NCBI RefSeq assembly: GCF_030272615.1
Contig: NC_081413.1
Location: forward strand, 99,790,239-99,854,238
Direction: 5' to 3'
DNA length: 64,000 nucleotides
DNA from: Cryptomeria japonica
Taxonomy: Eukaryota; Streptophyta; Pinopsida; Cupressales; Cupressaceae
Shown: one piece after another, positions 11,841 through 25,340 of the stretch
Layout: the number at the start of each line of letters is the position of its first letter
Position numbering within the stretch: the first letter of the stretch is position 1
The notes under the pieces: model-generated
Seen by the model: only the letters and a program-made list of their open reading frames with translations
What the model was told of the DNA's origin: nothing
Databases searched by the model: none
Program-made: the position numbers and the translations under genes

Positions 11841-12112
11841 GATTGATCGAGTTTGGGCACCCACGGATAGTGTTGGGAGAAGTGGAAGTGATAAAACCGT
11901 GACTGGGCAAAGGAAGTGTCGAACATCGGTTCATCTTAAAGAGACAAACTTGATCAACTTCTGACCTCTTGACCCACTATACCTCTTCAATGCAAAGTTT
12001 CATAGCGAAAGACTCAACACTAACCTAGAACTAAGCTAAGAAGACTAATCCTAGAAAGCGAAAAGTAGAAGTCCCCATTTGCAATAGGGCGATATGTGAA
12101 AATATTACAACA

Positions 12113-14265
12113 GACCATAGGTTAAAAACACTGGCATTGTTTCCCAAGTAAAAACTAATTGTAGGATAGCTATACGAAAACATAAGTCTCCGCCTAAAGG
12201 CAGGGACTAACAAACTAAGTGTTAGCCTAAATATTTTAATGAAATATGATTTTTAAATCTTCGTAAATCTAGATACAAATCTGGTCATTTGTAAGTCTCT
12301 TGTAACTGGATTTTTTACTGTTGTTCTAATTTATTGTTTATCACTTTATCTTCATAAAACGGGCTAAATTAAAATAGGGTTGCTTGTAGTGTTCATCATA
12401 CTATCATATAGATCTGTGCTTTTTAACATAATGAACATATAGAAACCAAAAAAAATACAAACAAGTAGAATAGAATTTGTATGTTTGTCTGAGAATTAGA
12501 GGTATTACTCTGGTTATAACAGACATTAATATAATAATAGCGTGCACCTATTCTTGAAAGGGCAGATTAAGTTTTTTAAATTATGATATTAACAATAATC
12601 ACTTGATCTCAATGTATAGGTATTTGATAGACCTTTAGATTGTACAACATTATCTTTTGTGTGTGTTAATTTCTCTTAAACTGAACTACAATATCCACAA
12701 GCCTGAAAATTTAGGAGTTCTTTGGTTCAGATAAAAACCCACAAATAGTGAACTTATAAGGCCAAATAAAGAGTAGTCATGGTGGTTAACTTTAAAGTAG
12801 ATATCCATCCCTATCCTATATTTAATGTTGGTTTTAAGCTTGAAGCTTACTATTTATGTTTGTGATATCAATTTTAATTTTTTCTCACATTGTGCTTGAT
12901 CCGCTTATCTACATAGCAAGGTGCTTATTCGATGGAAATAGGCAAGATAGGATAAGATCAGATGTAGCATATTCAAATTTCAAATCACTTGTGCACGTCT
13001 TCAGGAGAAAAAAAGGTTCAAATAGAAAATATTGAGGAATATTAGCAGAGAACTCTAAGACAACATGAAGTAAATTGTAATAAAATCAATTTCAAGTCTC
13101 ATTTCTTTAACATATAGAGGAAGGAGAACTTTCCCAAATAATAGCTACAAGATACTAGTGCATGAGGAAAAGCTTAAGGTAGAGCACACCTTAATTAGGT
13201 TGTCATGCTTCAATATCATCTGCAACTCAGAGTTAATCTAGAAGAGAAACATAAATTATTCTAGAAGAGAAACATAAACCAGAATCAAAGACAAATATGT
13301 CTTCTAAAGATTTGAGGCACATAATCTGACATCTTTTTGTATTATAACCAAATCACATTTTATACCACTACATACACTATTAAACATAAGTTTGTTAAAG
13401 TCTACAAAATAGAGTAAGGAAGTTTGTAAACCCTACTTTGCCGGGGAAGAAGAAATTTGGATCTGGAAAAAGGCTTTTATATCTAGATCACCTAAATTTA
13501 AATTAAGAAATGAACTAAATTTTTCTGAAATTGCTCGGAATTGTAATTATGAACTAGGACATACATCTGAATCTAGAATTATTTATAGAATACAACTATG
13601 AACCAATGACATAAAACTTTGTTAACTGATGAAAAGTACATGTAACTAGCATTTAATTTGTAATTAAACAAAAAAAAACTAAAAACTAAAAAACTTCATC
13701 TTGAATATAGAAAAAGTTAATCAAAGAGTTGAAGCCATGGGCAATTCCGGTGTAAGCTCAATTTGTAGCTTTACTCAATAAACTGTTAGTGGTTGTGATC
13801 ATTTTTGTTGTTATTCTCATGGTTTATTTAATTGCTCACCACATAATATTGTCTAACAGGAGAATGTCAATAACTTTTAACAATCATAGAGCTCGTGGAA
13901 ATCATTTAGTAGAGGAAAAACCATCAATCACAGACATGTCAGTTGGTCTGCACAGAGAGCTTTTTAAAGCTCTACTAATAGTTGTGCACGAAGCAGAGCA
14001 AATGAAAATTGTGCTAGAGTGTGCAGTTTACTTGTTGGAATTCTAAGATAATGAAAAAGGCAGGAAGAATTGCCCAAATCATTAGGGTTTGGAAAAAGGG
14101 CTGAAACTAACAAAGCAGAAGTGATAATGACACTCATGAAGAGCCTACCAAGAAAAGGAGACTAGCTTCTACGAAGGATTTACAAATCATGTTAGAAGCA
14201 TGCTAGCTAGTCATTTTATCACCTAATCTCTTCCAAGAATTTATTGAGTGAGATCTTTGGTAATT
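12113..14265. other. Anonymous AT-rich sequence
   Basis: No gene, RNA or element boundary that I can support. An 85-codon plus frame at 13789-14046 begins with a hydrophobic stretch but resembles nothing I know, has no clear gene context, and is not called. Confidence 0.4.
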
Positions 14266-14269
14266 GTTG

Positions 14270-14395
14270 CAAATATTAGGAAAAATCTTGGCAAGGATGG
14301 GAAAGGAAAGCTTAATCCCATTTTTCTTGAGGAAAGGCCTAACTATGTAGGATTTGGGTATAAGGAAAGACCAAACAAAGATTAGAGAACACTCT
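14270..14395 (+). pseudogene. G-patch-like remnant, probably from a Ty3/gypsy polyprotein
   Basis: The plus-strand frame through about 14275-14385 reads RKNLGKDGKGKLNPI, then EERPNYVGFGYKERP. The spaced glycines (LGKDGKG ... GFGYK) resemble the G-patch segment that sits near the protease in some plant and conifer gypsy elements. No other polyprotein part is visible on either side. Most likely a stray decayed fragment; the short length keeps confidence low. Confidence 0.4.
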
Positions 14396-14479
14396 AGTGC
14401 TGCTTACACATAAGTAATTATGATGGACAAGGATAACAAGCTACATCTACATCAAAACCATCTCAAACCCAACAATCTA

Positions 14480-16074
14480 ATTGCTTATTGAGACAAGCAG
14501 GTGGGATAATTTGTCTTGAGATTTTGTATATTTTAGTGCTTGTATTGTGAGGCGCAAGCCTTACCACTAATGACCCCTTACCATGTTGAATATTGGATCT
14601 CTTCTTGCTTCGTCCGACAGATTAGAAGAATGAAGGCAACGGAAGGAATGGTGATTGCAAACAAACAACTTAAAATCCAATCCTTGAGGTCCAGTTTCAG
14701 AGGCAAGGATAAACGTTTGGGTTTTGAATTCCTGTAAAAGGAATGTGTTTGCACATGAAACTAATATTTTTTTAAATCCTCACCTGCATGCAACATAATA
14801 TGCTAATCACCAATTGCCAGACACTATTGTTTTACCAGCCAACTGTCCTCTATGCATCTATGTCCTCTCTTGTTTTGAAGCCTTGAAACCATTGCATTCC
14901 TGTAGAAGCCAAAAAATTTGCGAATAGCTTTAATCTTAAAAACTCTACAATCGAAAGACTAAAAAACTTTCCTGCCATTTTGCAACCTAAAGAAATATGT
15001 GATCTCTCCCAACGAAAATCTAAAAAACTTTCCTGTCATTCTACAACCGTAACAGAGGGCAATAATAGAGTGCCAAATTTTTTGAAACTAATACTGGCCT
15101 TAACAAATATGCAACTTTGCTAAGGCAACTAGCCTCCAAAAATAAACCTTGGGAAATACTAAATCCTGAGTGGCTATTCATGCTCAATTTAATCACTGTT
15201 TAAGGACTCTTCCCCTCCGCTATAGTTTTATGCATGAATGGAACTAATAATCCTGAAGTAGTGAAAGATATTTGATAGTTGATCGTACCTTTCAGGGTGT
15301 TAGTAGCTTATTTGGCATGCGCGTTGCATTCTGGGCCATTATGGTGAGCTGTTATGTAGTCAATATTTGAAATTAAGGAATTGAGGATCAGGGTTGACAA
15401 TTAACTCTTCCCTCTTAAGGTATGCAAGGCTTTAGATTAATAAGGATGACGACACACCAAGAAACAACTATGAATGAGGAAAGTTTGACAAAGGAAGGGC
15501 ACTCGAGGAAGTGTTTTTAAGCATAACTTAAACATGGTATCGAAGTTAAGGGCCAAAAAATGTTTTGAGGATTTGATAGACCTTGGGGAGTTCGAAGTGG
15601 CTTGCAAATGGTACTTGGGGATAAAGGCTCGTAACTTTGGCAAGAAATACTAAGAAAATATTTTGTTTAAAAAAAATAAATTGGATTGTTTGTCCAACTA
15701 GAATGAATAGGAATCAGAGATCTTCTTATAGATTATCTTTACTATAAAAACTAATAGACTATATACCCTGCTAGAATGAATAGGAACCACATATCTTAGT
15801 AGAGGTTATCTTTACTCAAATGACTAATGGATTGGTTTTTTTTGTTTGAACATCTGAACAAATAGGAATCGTAGATTGTTTATATATAGATAATTGATTA
15901 TATTATGATAATAATAATATAAAATAGCCATCTACCTTTGAAGCTGTCAGCCCTAGTTTATTCATCCTTACTATTATTATCTTTGTTGCTTTTGACATGG
16001 CTTACTCTCTATGCCATTACGATGATAATAGTGAGCATCACATGTTAGATCTATGATGTAATTCAATGTTTTGA
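14480..16074. other. Anonymous sequence
   Basis: Small open frames occur here (for example 14540-14737 plus and 15437-15643 minus), but none has a recognisable motif, a partner exon or homology to other parts of the window. Nothing further is supported. Confidence 0.4.
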
Positions 16075-16082
16075 TAAAATTA

Positions 16083-16804
16083 CAGTGTTCCACGGGGACG
16101 CGTCCCCCTCCTTTTTGGGCGCGTCCCCCCGTCAGAAACGTCTCGGGGATAGGGGGGTGGGGACGCGACGTCCCTCGTCGTCTTGCCACCGCCACCCAAG
16201 CACTGCCGAGGCGCGGAGATGTCTCCGCGTCTCCCACGGAGACATGGGGACGTCTCCTGGGAGATGTCTGGGCGTCTCCTTGGGAGACGTCTGGGCATCT
16301 CCCGCGTTCCCACGTCAAAGCTAACCAAAAAAAGCAGTTTTTAAAAAACTTGTGACTTTTGGGGGGTTAAAGGGGTAATCCTAATTGGATGTGGGCCAAT
16401 AGAAAAATAACGTGCAAGGGGCGCTGCCCCTTGACCCCAACTTGGGGGCGCTGCCCCCAAACCCCCATTGAAAAATATAGGGGGAAACTGCGCCAATAGA
16501 AGTAGGGAAAATTTAACGTCCGAGTCTGATTAGGCTCCATATAACAACACAATTCGCATTGAAGAAATCTTGGTATTTAGATTTAGTATTTCAAATTTTC
16601 TATAGTCTCATTTGAAATGTAATTCTTATATTGTAATACTGTCATACATCTTTTCAAAACTATTTTTTCAACTACTATATGTATATGTATAACTACATCA
16701 ACACCACCACCCCACCACCCCCCCGCCGTCCCCAAACTTAGGCACTTGGTCCCCTCGTCCCCACATCCCCCCATCCCCCCGTCCCCAACGCCCGTGGAAC
16801 ACTG
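16083..16804. mobile_element. Non-autonomous hAT-type DNA transposon, GC-rich
   Basis: The 722-bp segment starts CAGTGTTCCACGGG and ends with its exact reverse complement CCCGTGGAACACTG, a perfect 14-bp terminal inverted repeat. It is flanked by identical 8-bp copies of TAAAATTA (16075-16082 and 16805-16812). Eight-bp target duplications and CAGTG-type ends are known marks of the hAT superfamily. There is no transposase frame. Inside are short tandem repeats of a GGGAGACGTCTGGGC type (about 16200-16310), a GGGGCGCTGCCCC palindrome repeated near 16418 and 16445, and many CCCC runs near the right end. The high GC content is unlike the AT-rich surroundings. The overlapping small frames in this segment are composition artefacts. 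Confidence 0.92.
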
Positions 16805-16812
16805 TAAAATTA

Positions 16813-19800
16813 GTATAAATTTGTAGATAATAAATTTTAGATTTGACCACTTCAAAGGATATTTTTCTCTTATTCTTTAAGTTTTCACACTGTGTTTTAT
16901 TTTTCTTGAGGATAAATATTTGGATTTGTTTTAATTTCTTATAGATTAACTCATATTTATGTTTCAGCCATTCATGGCATTGACATTGGATTCATGGGTG
17001 GGCCCATTTCTCATGCTGGTATTAGCACTTCTAATAAGCAACTGACAACAGAGGATTACTGAGTTGCATCATCAACTTAGGTTTTTCCTTTTGCCCTTTT
17101 CTTTTTCCTTATATAAAAACTTAGGGTGTGGAATTTTGTCTTTTGCATGTATTTTTGTATTTATTTTATTTTATTACAAGTACTTTTTTGTCAAATTGTT
17201 ATGATTGACAATCAGTTACTAGGATTTTCCATGGATGGTAATAATTACAAGGAATTTGCTATCATTAAAGTTGATGTGTTTGGTGAGGTTGATGTGAATA
17301 ATTAAACATGAAACCTGGTATGTACATGTGCTTAATGTTTAGATTGTTTTCATGATCACTTTGTGTGACCACCATGCATTGTTCTGTGTTTTTTGTTTAT
17401 ACCCCTCTATGATGAACTTTTAAGAGTAATTTTATAGATTTGGGGTCTTTAATATTGGTATGCATTTCATTACTTTATTTTGTTGCTTTGAATATAAATG
17501 AACTACAATAAAAATTGAGATTGATAGATTAAATCATTTATGTGATAATTTATTACTTTATAATATTCTTTCCTTTATATCTATAAAAGATGTCCAACAC
17601 ACATCTGTTTTGTCTTTTAGATTGAAAACCCTTTAATAAAACATTTCTCATATTGACTATAATACAAATCACATGGAGAGAGAGAGCCTAATTTGCAACA
17701 AGTACTCCCTTGATCATAATCTAAGCAAGCAATAACAAATTCAAACATGTTTATTTTTATTTTGCAAAACAAAACTTATCTTACAATTTGCCATGCTGCA
17801 AACATCATTTACATTAAAACTCTCTAAACACTCTTTCAAAATAGTTTTCAATATATATGAAATTGCAACAAAGAAAACTCTGAAATTAGCCCATAATATT
17901 TGTCTACAACAAAACTCTCTATGTCATGAAGTATGAGGAAGGATAACTGTTGTTTTTTTATTGAATTTGGAAGGAATTGTTGATATAAATCTAAAAATGC
18001 TTCTAAAATCTGTGTTACAATATTCTTCATCTTGAAAGAGCCTGGAAAAGCTACAATACTAGCTGGGAGAAAGAAAAGAACTAGGAAAGAATATAAAAGA
18101 AGCCTTGAGAGTAATTGAAGAGAAGCTGATGAAGAACTGTTTGTGCCTCTCAAGAGTGAGCTCTAACTGATTGTCCTTTCGTGCCTCTATCTTTATCTTG
18201 CATGATTGATTCATCTTGGGTCGAATTTGGTGAAGAATGAGGTAGAAAAAGGCCTATAATAGTTGCAAAGTGAGAGTTTGTGGGCTCAAACCTCTCCTTG
18301 ACCCCATGCATCATCCATGTGGGCTCCTAAACTGATGACAAACTACTGCACTATCTTCCAAAATCCCCTTTTTCAGGCCTCAAACTGAAAGATCCACCTT
18401 TTCCTCCAAAACTGATCATGAACTGATTGTTCAATACTATCAAGTGGTTGCATTATCCTTGATTTAATGAATGATCTAGGAGCTTGTTGACTTAACCTAG
18501 AGTTTGCTTTAGTCTTCTTTTCTCTCAACACTTTTAAATCATTGTCTTTATACTCATTATGAGGCTATGGACTGTCTTTTAGACCTTTTAATTGCTGGCA
18601 AAAAGATAAACTAGGATGATATGACTTTCCCTAAAAGATTGCTCTGAGAAATGGCTTTTATTGGGACTCTTATAACAATATTGCTACTCTATACCCTAGA
18701 AGCCTTGTCTTAAATCTTTTCGGTAGTTTTGACTTTGCTCTCTTGTCTTTCTCTCTATCAAAGTCATTGTCTCCCCTTGACAGTACTCGCCTTGCTAGGT
18801 ATTCCTTGAGTGGACTGCATCTTTCTCCATTGCTTCATTGTCTTCATAAAGAATGGTCACTGTATTTACTCTTCATTGGTGTTTTTATCATGTGCCCTAT
18901 GAAATCAGCTTCTATACTCTGTCGCATGGCTCTTTCTTGTTGTCATAGTCATGAGGTCCTTGCTTCTATATTTGCATCATAATATTGAACTTCTCTGAAG
19001 TTTTATAAAGAAAACATCCCTAACCTCTGAATGCTCTGTGACCTTCAATAGCTCTGGAAAAGATACTAGGACAGTGATTGTTTGCTTTGTTCTTTTAGAC
19101 AGAATATGGCCATCTCTATTATCATTTAGACCTGTTGTCACTGCTTTGTCTTTGAAATGACTATCTTCTTTACCTCATGCCTTACATCTAAGGTTAGGTC
19201 TGCTTACATTTTTGAATTTGGCTCTTTTGTCTTGTAGAAGAAACACTGTGATTTGATAGAGATAATTTTGCAAAAAATTGATAAGCCCCTTAAAGCTTGT
19301 GATTGAGCTTTTGGAGTATTGTGTTTTGTACATTCTTTACTTGAGCCTTTTTGATGGATAGGCTACCATTAGGGACTACTATGATTACTGAAAGTAATCC
19401 TGCTTGCTGCTAAAAGGTCTTTGTCAAGGCATTGATTGCAATGATCTGTGACTAAAACTTTTTTCTCATCTATCTGTGTTCTTTGTCCATTGAAATGCTT
19501 AAAACACTTTCACAAGTCTGGTAATTCCTTTGTAGAGGGCTTTCATGGCCCTGAAGTTGCCTTTGTTCAATGATTTGGTGTTACTTTGAGGCTTTGATAC
19601 TATGCTCTGTTTATTTGACAGTGATGTATCTTTATGACTATGTATGTAATTATCCTTGGTGAACATTTTATGTCATGCCTCCATGATATCTAGTAGGATT
19701 GACTGTGTGTTGACGTGTCTGAAATCGCATTGCTGCAAACTCCATACGGCCAACACAGAATAGAATAGCCAGCTGAGTATCCTATTCTCTCTTGAGATAA

Positions 19801-20876
19801 GGGAATCCCTAATGCTATTTTCTACGTTTTGATCAAAGGGTATAACCTCAAGGTTTCTTTCGTCAGGTCTTGACTGCGGGATTTCTCAGTGGCTTGATAT
19901 GTATATGCTAGAACACAAGGGGGACTTACGTTGAATGGGTAATTTTTAGATAAGTTCCCTGGAACTTTTATAATCTTTCTTATCAAATGATTTTGGTTGA
20001 GTTGATACTGTTCCCAGTGGGACTGCGGGTTCTCTTTGATAAGAAAGGGGAAAAAGGAGGGAAGGATAGGGAGAGAGAGATACATGAAATGTAAATTCTA
20101 ACTAAGATAGGAAATTCAGTCAAGCAGACAGACACCTCCAAGAAACTAGATTAAACATCATTAGCTACTCAAGCATAATGTTTGCATAAATCTAGTGCAA
20201 TCTTCAAAGGAAAATAAGATTTTTCATGTTATCGAGTACAACATCAGAACTTTTACATTCATAGAGAGTATTCAATAACCGAACTTAAGCATATAAAAGG
20301 TTCAGATTAACCATGCATAGAGAAAGGTAATCAGCCATTCCCCAATAATATGAACTGCGAGGATTCTATTAGATGTTTGCTTGAAAATGCTATGTAAAGG
20401 AAATAAACATAACTGAAAGATTTCTAAATTAAGTGAAGGAGAGCATGCACTCACAAGGAAACTTGAAAACAGTCTTAATCTTTGCATTAATTCCTGTAAA
20501 TTTCACTAGAGTTTTTGCAACAATCCAAGAACTTCTTCTAAAATGAGGGAAAACCAGTCCCTTAAATAGGCTTCAAAACTGGATGAATGGCCCAGATCTA
20601 ATCTAAACAAGTGGCCCAGATTCATCCATAAACATGGCTGCCCATACCCATAAATGGGATGCAAATATCAACAACCACCCCCAAAGGAGCAATAACTACC
20701 TAAAAAGGTAATTACAACAATTTCAGAAATAATCCAAAAAGGTGCATTAATAAAGTTTTACATTTTGTTGACTAAAGGTCAAATATCACCTTTTGGTGCA
20801 AAAGTGCACTTTTAAGATTTAGAGAGAAAAAAGCACTTTTAAGAAACCACTTTTTCTTTTCCAGTTTCATATGCCT
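16813..20876. other. Anonymous sequence downstream of pseudogene D
   Basis: Mostly AT-rich. 18160-19720 is enriched in words such as CTTTG and CTGT but has no coding pattern. On the minus strand, after the end of pseudogene D, a CTATTTAAGG TATA-like site at about 20560 could be a promoter, for example of a 3' LTR, but I cannot find the matching family head. No gene is supported. Confidence 0.4.
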
Positions 20877-23235
20877 TTACCAAGAATTGATGTTCTCCAT
20901 GCAAATATTCTTGCCAAAGGTCCCGACCTGCTGCGCGTTCCTCGCAAACATACACCTGGAACCTGATGCATAATTGAAATAGTAGACTAAAGGGAGGAAT
21001 AGGGGGATGATGAATTTGTACTGCATGCTCTCTAGATAATGATCTATGTGTTTCAAACCATCTCGCCAGCTGGACCGATTAGCCTCAAAACTCAAGATAT
21101 CAGAGTGTAATTTACTAGCAAAATCTAGGTCCTCTGTAGAGTAGGCGACCTTGTCTATTTTGAATCTGTCCTCCCAGTCTGGATGGATTACGGGATCAGA
21201 CAGATTGTTTTGCCAACCCAAAACCATGGACCGGAGGATTACTCCACCGAGGTCCCTGGTGTTTCTCAGAATTTCTTCGCATGCGTCTTGTTCTTTGTTA
21301 ATGGTGGCCTTTGTGTCCTTCTTCATGCTGATAGCCCAGTACCATTCTTTAAAAATGCTGACGTCGTGGGGGTCCAAGATGTCAGACAATGCAGGAATTT
21401 GCGGATGGGTCCAGAAAAGAGCCGTCATGAGGGGAAGAGTTGTAGTAACTGCTTCGTGAATTATGAGGCATCCCCGCTTCATCTTGTACAATTTGACCAA
21501 AATGGTTTCTCGGTGGTGGGCCATTTCCTTTATATCCTTAATGATCAGCTCCCCCTTCGCCTTGAGACTTCGAATCCATTCCCTGATGACCTTTGCTGTG
21601 TCTCGCACTCCTTCAAATTTTGTTGTGGTCCTTTGCACCAATGCCATCGAGGGAATATGGGATTCAGAAGCATTGTGTAATTGCCTCAGGAGCTGATTGA
21701 TGTATCCCTCGGCTTGCTCAGCACAAGCCCGATACATGTCCTTTTCAGCTGTTATCTCTTCAAGCTGCCTGAGTATATTCTACACTGAATATTTGAATTC
21801 TTCTTTTTCTTGCTCCTTAGTGGCTCGTCCAATGGGGACAGTTGTTATGATATAATCTGCCAGTGTGATCTGGTCTGCTGGCTTGTCTACAGGCGGGGTG
21901 GCGATGTGAAGAGTGTGGTTCCTTTGCTCGTCCTTGGTCACTCTAGAATACGTCTTGAGCTTTTTCTTCCCTTTAGCTTTTGCTTGGTCTATGCGCGAGA
22001 AAATGTCCTCCAGATCAATAGGTGGTTTGGTGGCAGCCTTGCGCTGGGCTCTGGCAATCAACCACTCTTGAGGAACTGTCTAGGTTGACGATACGGTTAA
22101 GTTTGCATTCTGTTCTTTGAGGTTTTCAGCCGACTCATCAGAGATTCGTAGCTATTCTGCTACTGGAAGGGTGGAAGAGGTGCCAAGCTCCTTGCTTGCA
22201 GCTGAATTTTCTCCTACTTCACTGAACAATTGTCTGGCGCCTTCGTGTGATGGTTGCTCTTCAGTCCTTTTGAGCTCGCGAGTCTCCTCTGTCCTTTGCT
22301 CTCCTTCAACGGTAGAGTCATCTTTGGCTGTATTGTGGAGCAGCAACTCATGGCGACACTGTTGCGTGGGTTCATGCACTTCGATCCCTTGGATGGATGG
22401 AATCTCTCCTTCTTCAATTTGGTTGCCTGGTTTGGTTGATTCAAGGGCTCTTAGCTTATCTTCCAGCATGTCGGGCGCGGGAGGATCATTAGCTTCAAAC
22501 GCGTCGACGTCACTCTGGGAAGGTGGAGTAGGTATATAATCCAATTCTACTACATCGTCGGACGAACTGGGGTCCTTTGACGATGAAGTGACCTCTAGTC
22601 TCCTTATAGGAATCTTCTCCCTTGTTCTTTTGGACGTCCGAGTCCCTCTGCAAGCCTTGGATTTCTTTCTCTTCTCTGGTTTCTCAATTTCTTCCCGAGG
22701 TGCACTGGACGTTCCTTCATCTTCGGAAGACTGAGAATCGAGGTTGCCCATTAGGTGGTAAGTGAACTGGACTCCTTCGTGAATTAGCCTCTCAATTTGC
22801 TAATGTAACCATTGATCTGTGAACCTCGCTGGGGCTGCCATGACTACCTCAAAATCAGTGATTGGGTCCTGGGACCAATCAACGCCTGGCAAGAGATGTC
22901 TTACTGCTTCGAATTCTTGGACCTGGAGGCAATTTCCTGAATCTGTGAGCTGATCTGGGACCTGACGGTATTCAAAGAGTCCCGTTTGCTGCACACTCAG
23001 CCTAGAATACTCACGTCTCCGGACCTCATAGTCATCAAAACAATTCTTCCAATAGTCTTCAACTGATTCCTTTGCCCTGTACCGCCTGCCATAGGCTCTT
23101 TTCGCCAGATAATCATGATCGAAATATCTTCTTGGGAAATGGTCCTGTAGGCCATAAGAGGCCATCTCTGCATGGGATTCCTCTGCTAGGGTAGGGGTCT
23201 TCAGGTGGACATCATGGTTGCCTATGATCGTGGGG

Positions 23236-25340
23236 TGACAGATCCCTAAACGGGTTCTTTGCTGCCCTGGATAAGTTTTAATTAATAAACTATCTTTCAG
23301 AGCCTTTTGGTGTTCTTAGAGACTAGACAAAAGATGCAGAAAGTGTTGTTTATTTTTTGGTGATGGGGATTGCAACCATTAACCAATAATAACATAGAAT
23401 TCAACTCAAAATAAGATATTAGCTTCTGATTTTATTTATGACAGCAGATTACATTCAACTAGGAGTGAAGATACATTCACCAAAACAATTAGAAACATAC
23501 CACGGATCTAGCGTTGGGGTTTGTTGCTGATTTGCTATCCAGAAATGGATAGAAGCATGAGTTGACGGTACAAGGGCAGTCCAAATGTACCAATACACTT
23601 ATACTACCTCCAAATGAATTACCAATAACAAATTGGGCCAAAAACCAATTACCAGCTGGAAATCCAAATTCTGCCAGGCAAAATTATACAATTTAGCCTT
23701 AAATCCTCACTATTTTGCTCACCCTGATCTCAATTCAAGCCTGATGACTATGATTTCTTCTACACAGTCCTTGCTGATCCTAACAATGAAGTTAAGAACA
23801 AGAAATGGAGTTAAAACCCTCCATTTTATTTATTATCACTCCACAACCATTTGTAATGGTACGGCCCCCTTGGGAAACAGTACAACTGCCAAAAGAAATA
23901 AGTAATGCACTGAAATTGAATGTATTCTTGCTCAGATCTGATGTGATGACCTTGCTGCTAATGATTACTGAGTTTTCTTGTTGAAATGACCCTCAATATG
24001 CCTGAAACAAGCTTCCGATGTGTTCCACGTGCCTCCTGTAGAAGGGATTCCGTCCTCTTGAAGACCAAATTTGAGGTTTCCGTCTCAAACGTGCTTGCTG
24101 TTGTAAATTGTAGACCTGCAACTTCCAAGTTCTTCACAAAATAATATATCATGAATCAAGAATACCTCTAAGGCTAAATACATGCATTCCTTACATTCCA
24201 CGTAGGATGTACTTGCTGCAAATGGCGGCCCTAAGGCTGCAAGGATCACGCCCAAGCTGAAAAATCAATCTGCCATGCTGAAACCCTTACTCTGCAACCT
24301 AAATCCACAATGAAGAATGGCGTACTCAATCTCTGTCAACTATGCACTCTGCCTGAAGAATCCAATGCCAATAACTGCTAAGGGCTACGTCCCAACCAGT
24401 CCAAATCTTGGGGTTTGCGTCCCAGATGAAGAATCACTCACTCAGTGAAAATTCACAAAATAAGTTTGATTGTGTAAAAAGATAATGAACAATTAGGTCT
24501 TCATCTCCTTATATCTCCTTTCCTTTCCAAGCCAAACCCTAAAAGGGAGTAAAGTTGGCGCATTATGAAAAGAGTGTTATTTTCTAATTATGGCGTCAAC
24601 TATAGGAAAATAACACTAAATTGCAAATAAATAGCACCAGGCATCCAAAAAGACTCCGGAAGGTGAGAATCATGTAGCAAAGTTCAAGTCCTTTCCAACG
24701 AGCTATAACACATAGGCATATCAACCCAGATGAAGCGAGAAACCCCTTATTACTCTGAAATGACTAAATACATAGCCTTATTTTAATTTATTAAATCGCT
24801 AACTTAGGAAATATTTAAATATATTAAAATATCTCCAGATATCCAATAACAACCCAAAATAACCAAACAATCATGAATAAAACTTTGTCACCTATCTGTG
24901 ACCGATGCCGGAAAAGCTGAGCTAACTAGCAGTCCCATCCCTAAAATCTAGGGATGCTCCTAGAAACTAGGAAACACACCCAATCTTCCTGAAACTGAAA
25001 CCATAGTATGGTCCCGTGGAACCTCAAATATGGAAACTACCACAACCTCCTAAAAGGTAGGGAATCTCCCTAAAAAGTAGGAACCTCTCTTCAAACACCT
25101 GTAACTGCTCAAAAGGATTCTGCTCTGCTCCTTGGTCCCCCAGGTGGTCATTCAGTCAACTGCCAGTTCTCCCTAAAAAATAGGAGACCTCGTCCGAAGG
25201 TCCGAAACGGCTCACAGAGCCTCTGCAAAGCTCCATGACCCTTAGAATGAGTCCCCTAACCATGTCGTTGACCTACGGGAACTCGAATGGTAGGTCAACC
25301 CCTGCTCATCTCATGTCACCTAAAAAAAGGGGACATTACA
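23236..25340 (-). repeat. 3' LTR
   Basis: 2105 bp, TGTAATGTCC at 25340 to ATCTGTCA at 23236; the last bases differ by one from the 5' LTR (CTTTCA against CTGTCA). TATA-like GATATAAGG at 24508-24516. The end of the internal reading frame reaches 20 nt into this LTR. Confidence 0.95.

Larger units (their letters stand above)
9796..12112 (-). mobile_element. Element c: head and upstream fragment of a third family member
   Basis: The minus-strand head at 12112 reads TGTTGTAATATTTTC, then ATCGCCC and GGGGACTTC, like the heads of a and b. Downstream (toward lower coordinates) lie the C-poor tract and a few hairpin cores of a divergent type. No TATA box, intron or reading frame of c is seen, because element b begins at about 9795. 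I therefore read this as a fragment split by b. 10280-11340 inside it shows nothing I recognise. Confidence 0.45.

Noticed and set aside
13789-14046. Plus-strand 85-codon frame with hydrophobic N-terminus
   Set aside because: Unrecognisable, and AT-rich sequence gives such stretches by chance.
16071-16355. Overlapping Arg/Pro-rich frames of 79-113 codons on both strands
   Set aside because: They lie in the GC-rich interior of the hAT element, where stops are rare by composition.
17848-18153. Minus-strand frame with a signal-peptide-like hydrophobic start
   Set aside because: It begins at TTG with no upstream ATG, has no family motif, and lies in anonymous DNA.
21151-22539. Plus-strand frames up to 165 codons
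   Set aside because: Antisense shadows of the gag-like pseudogene D; no own motifs.
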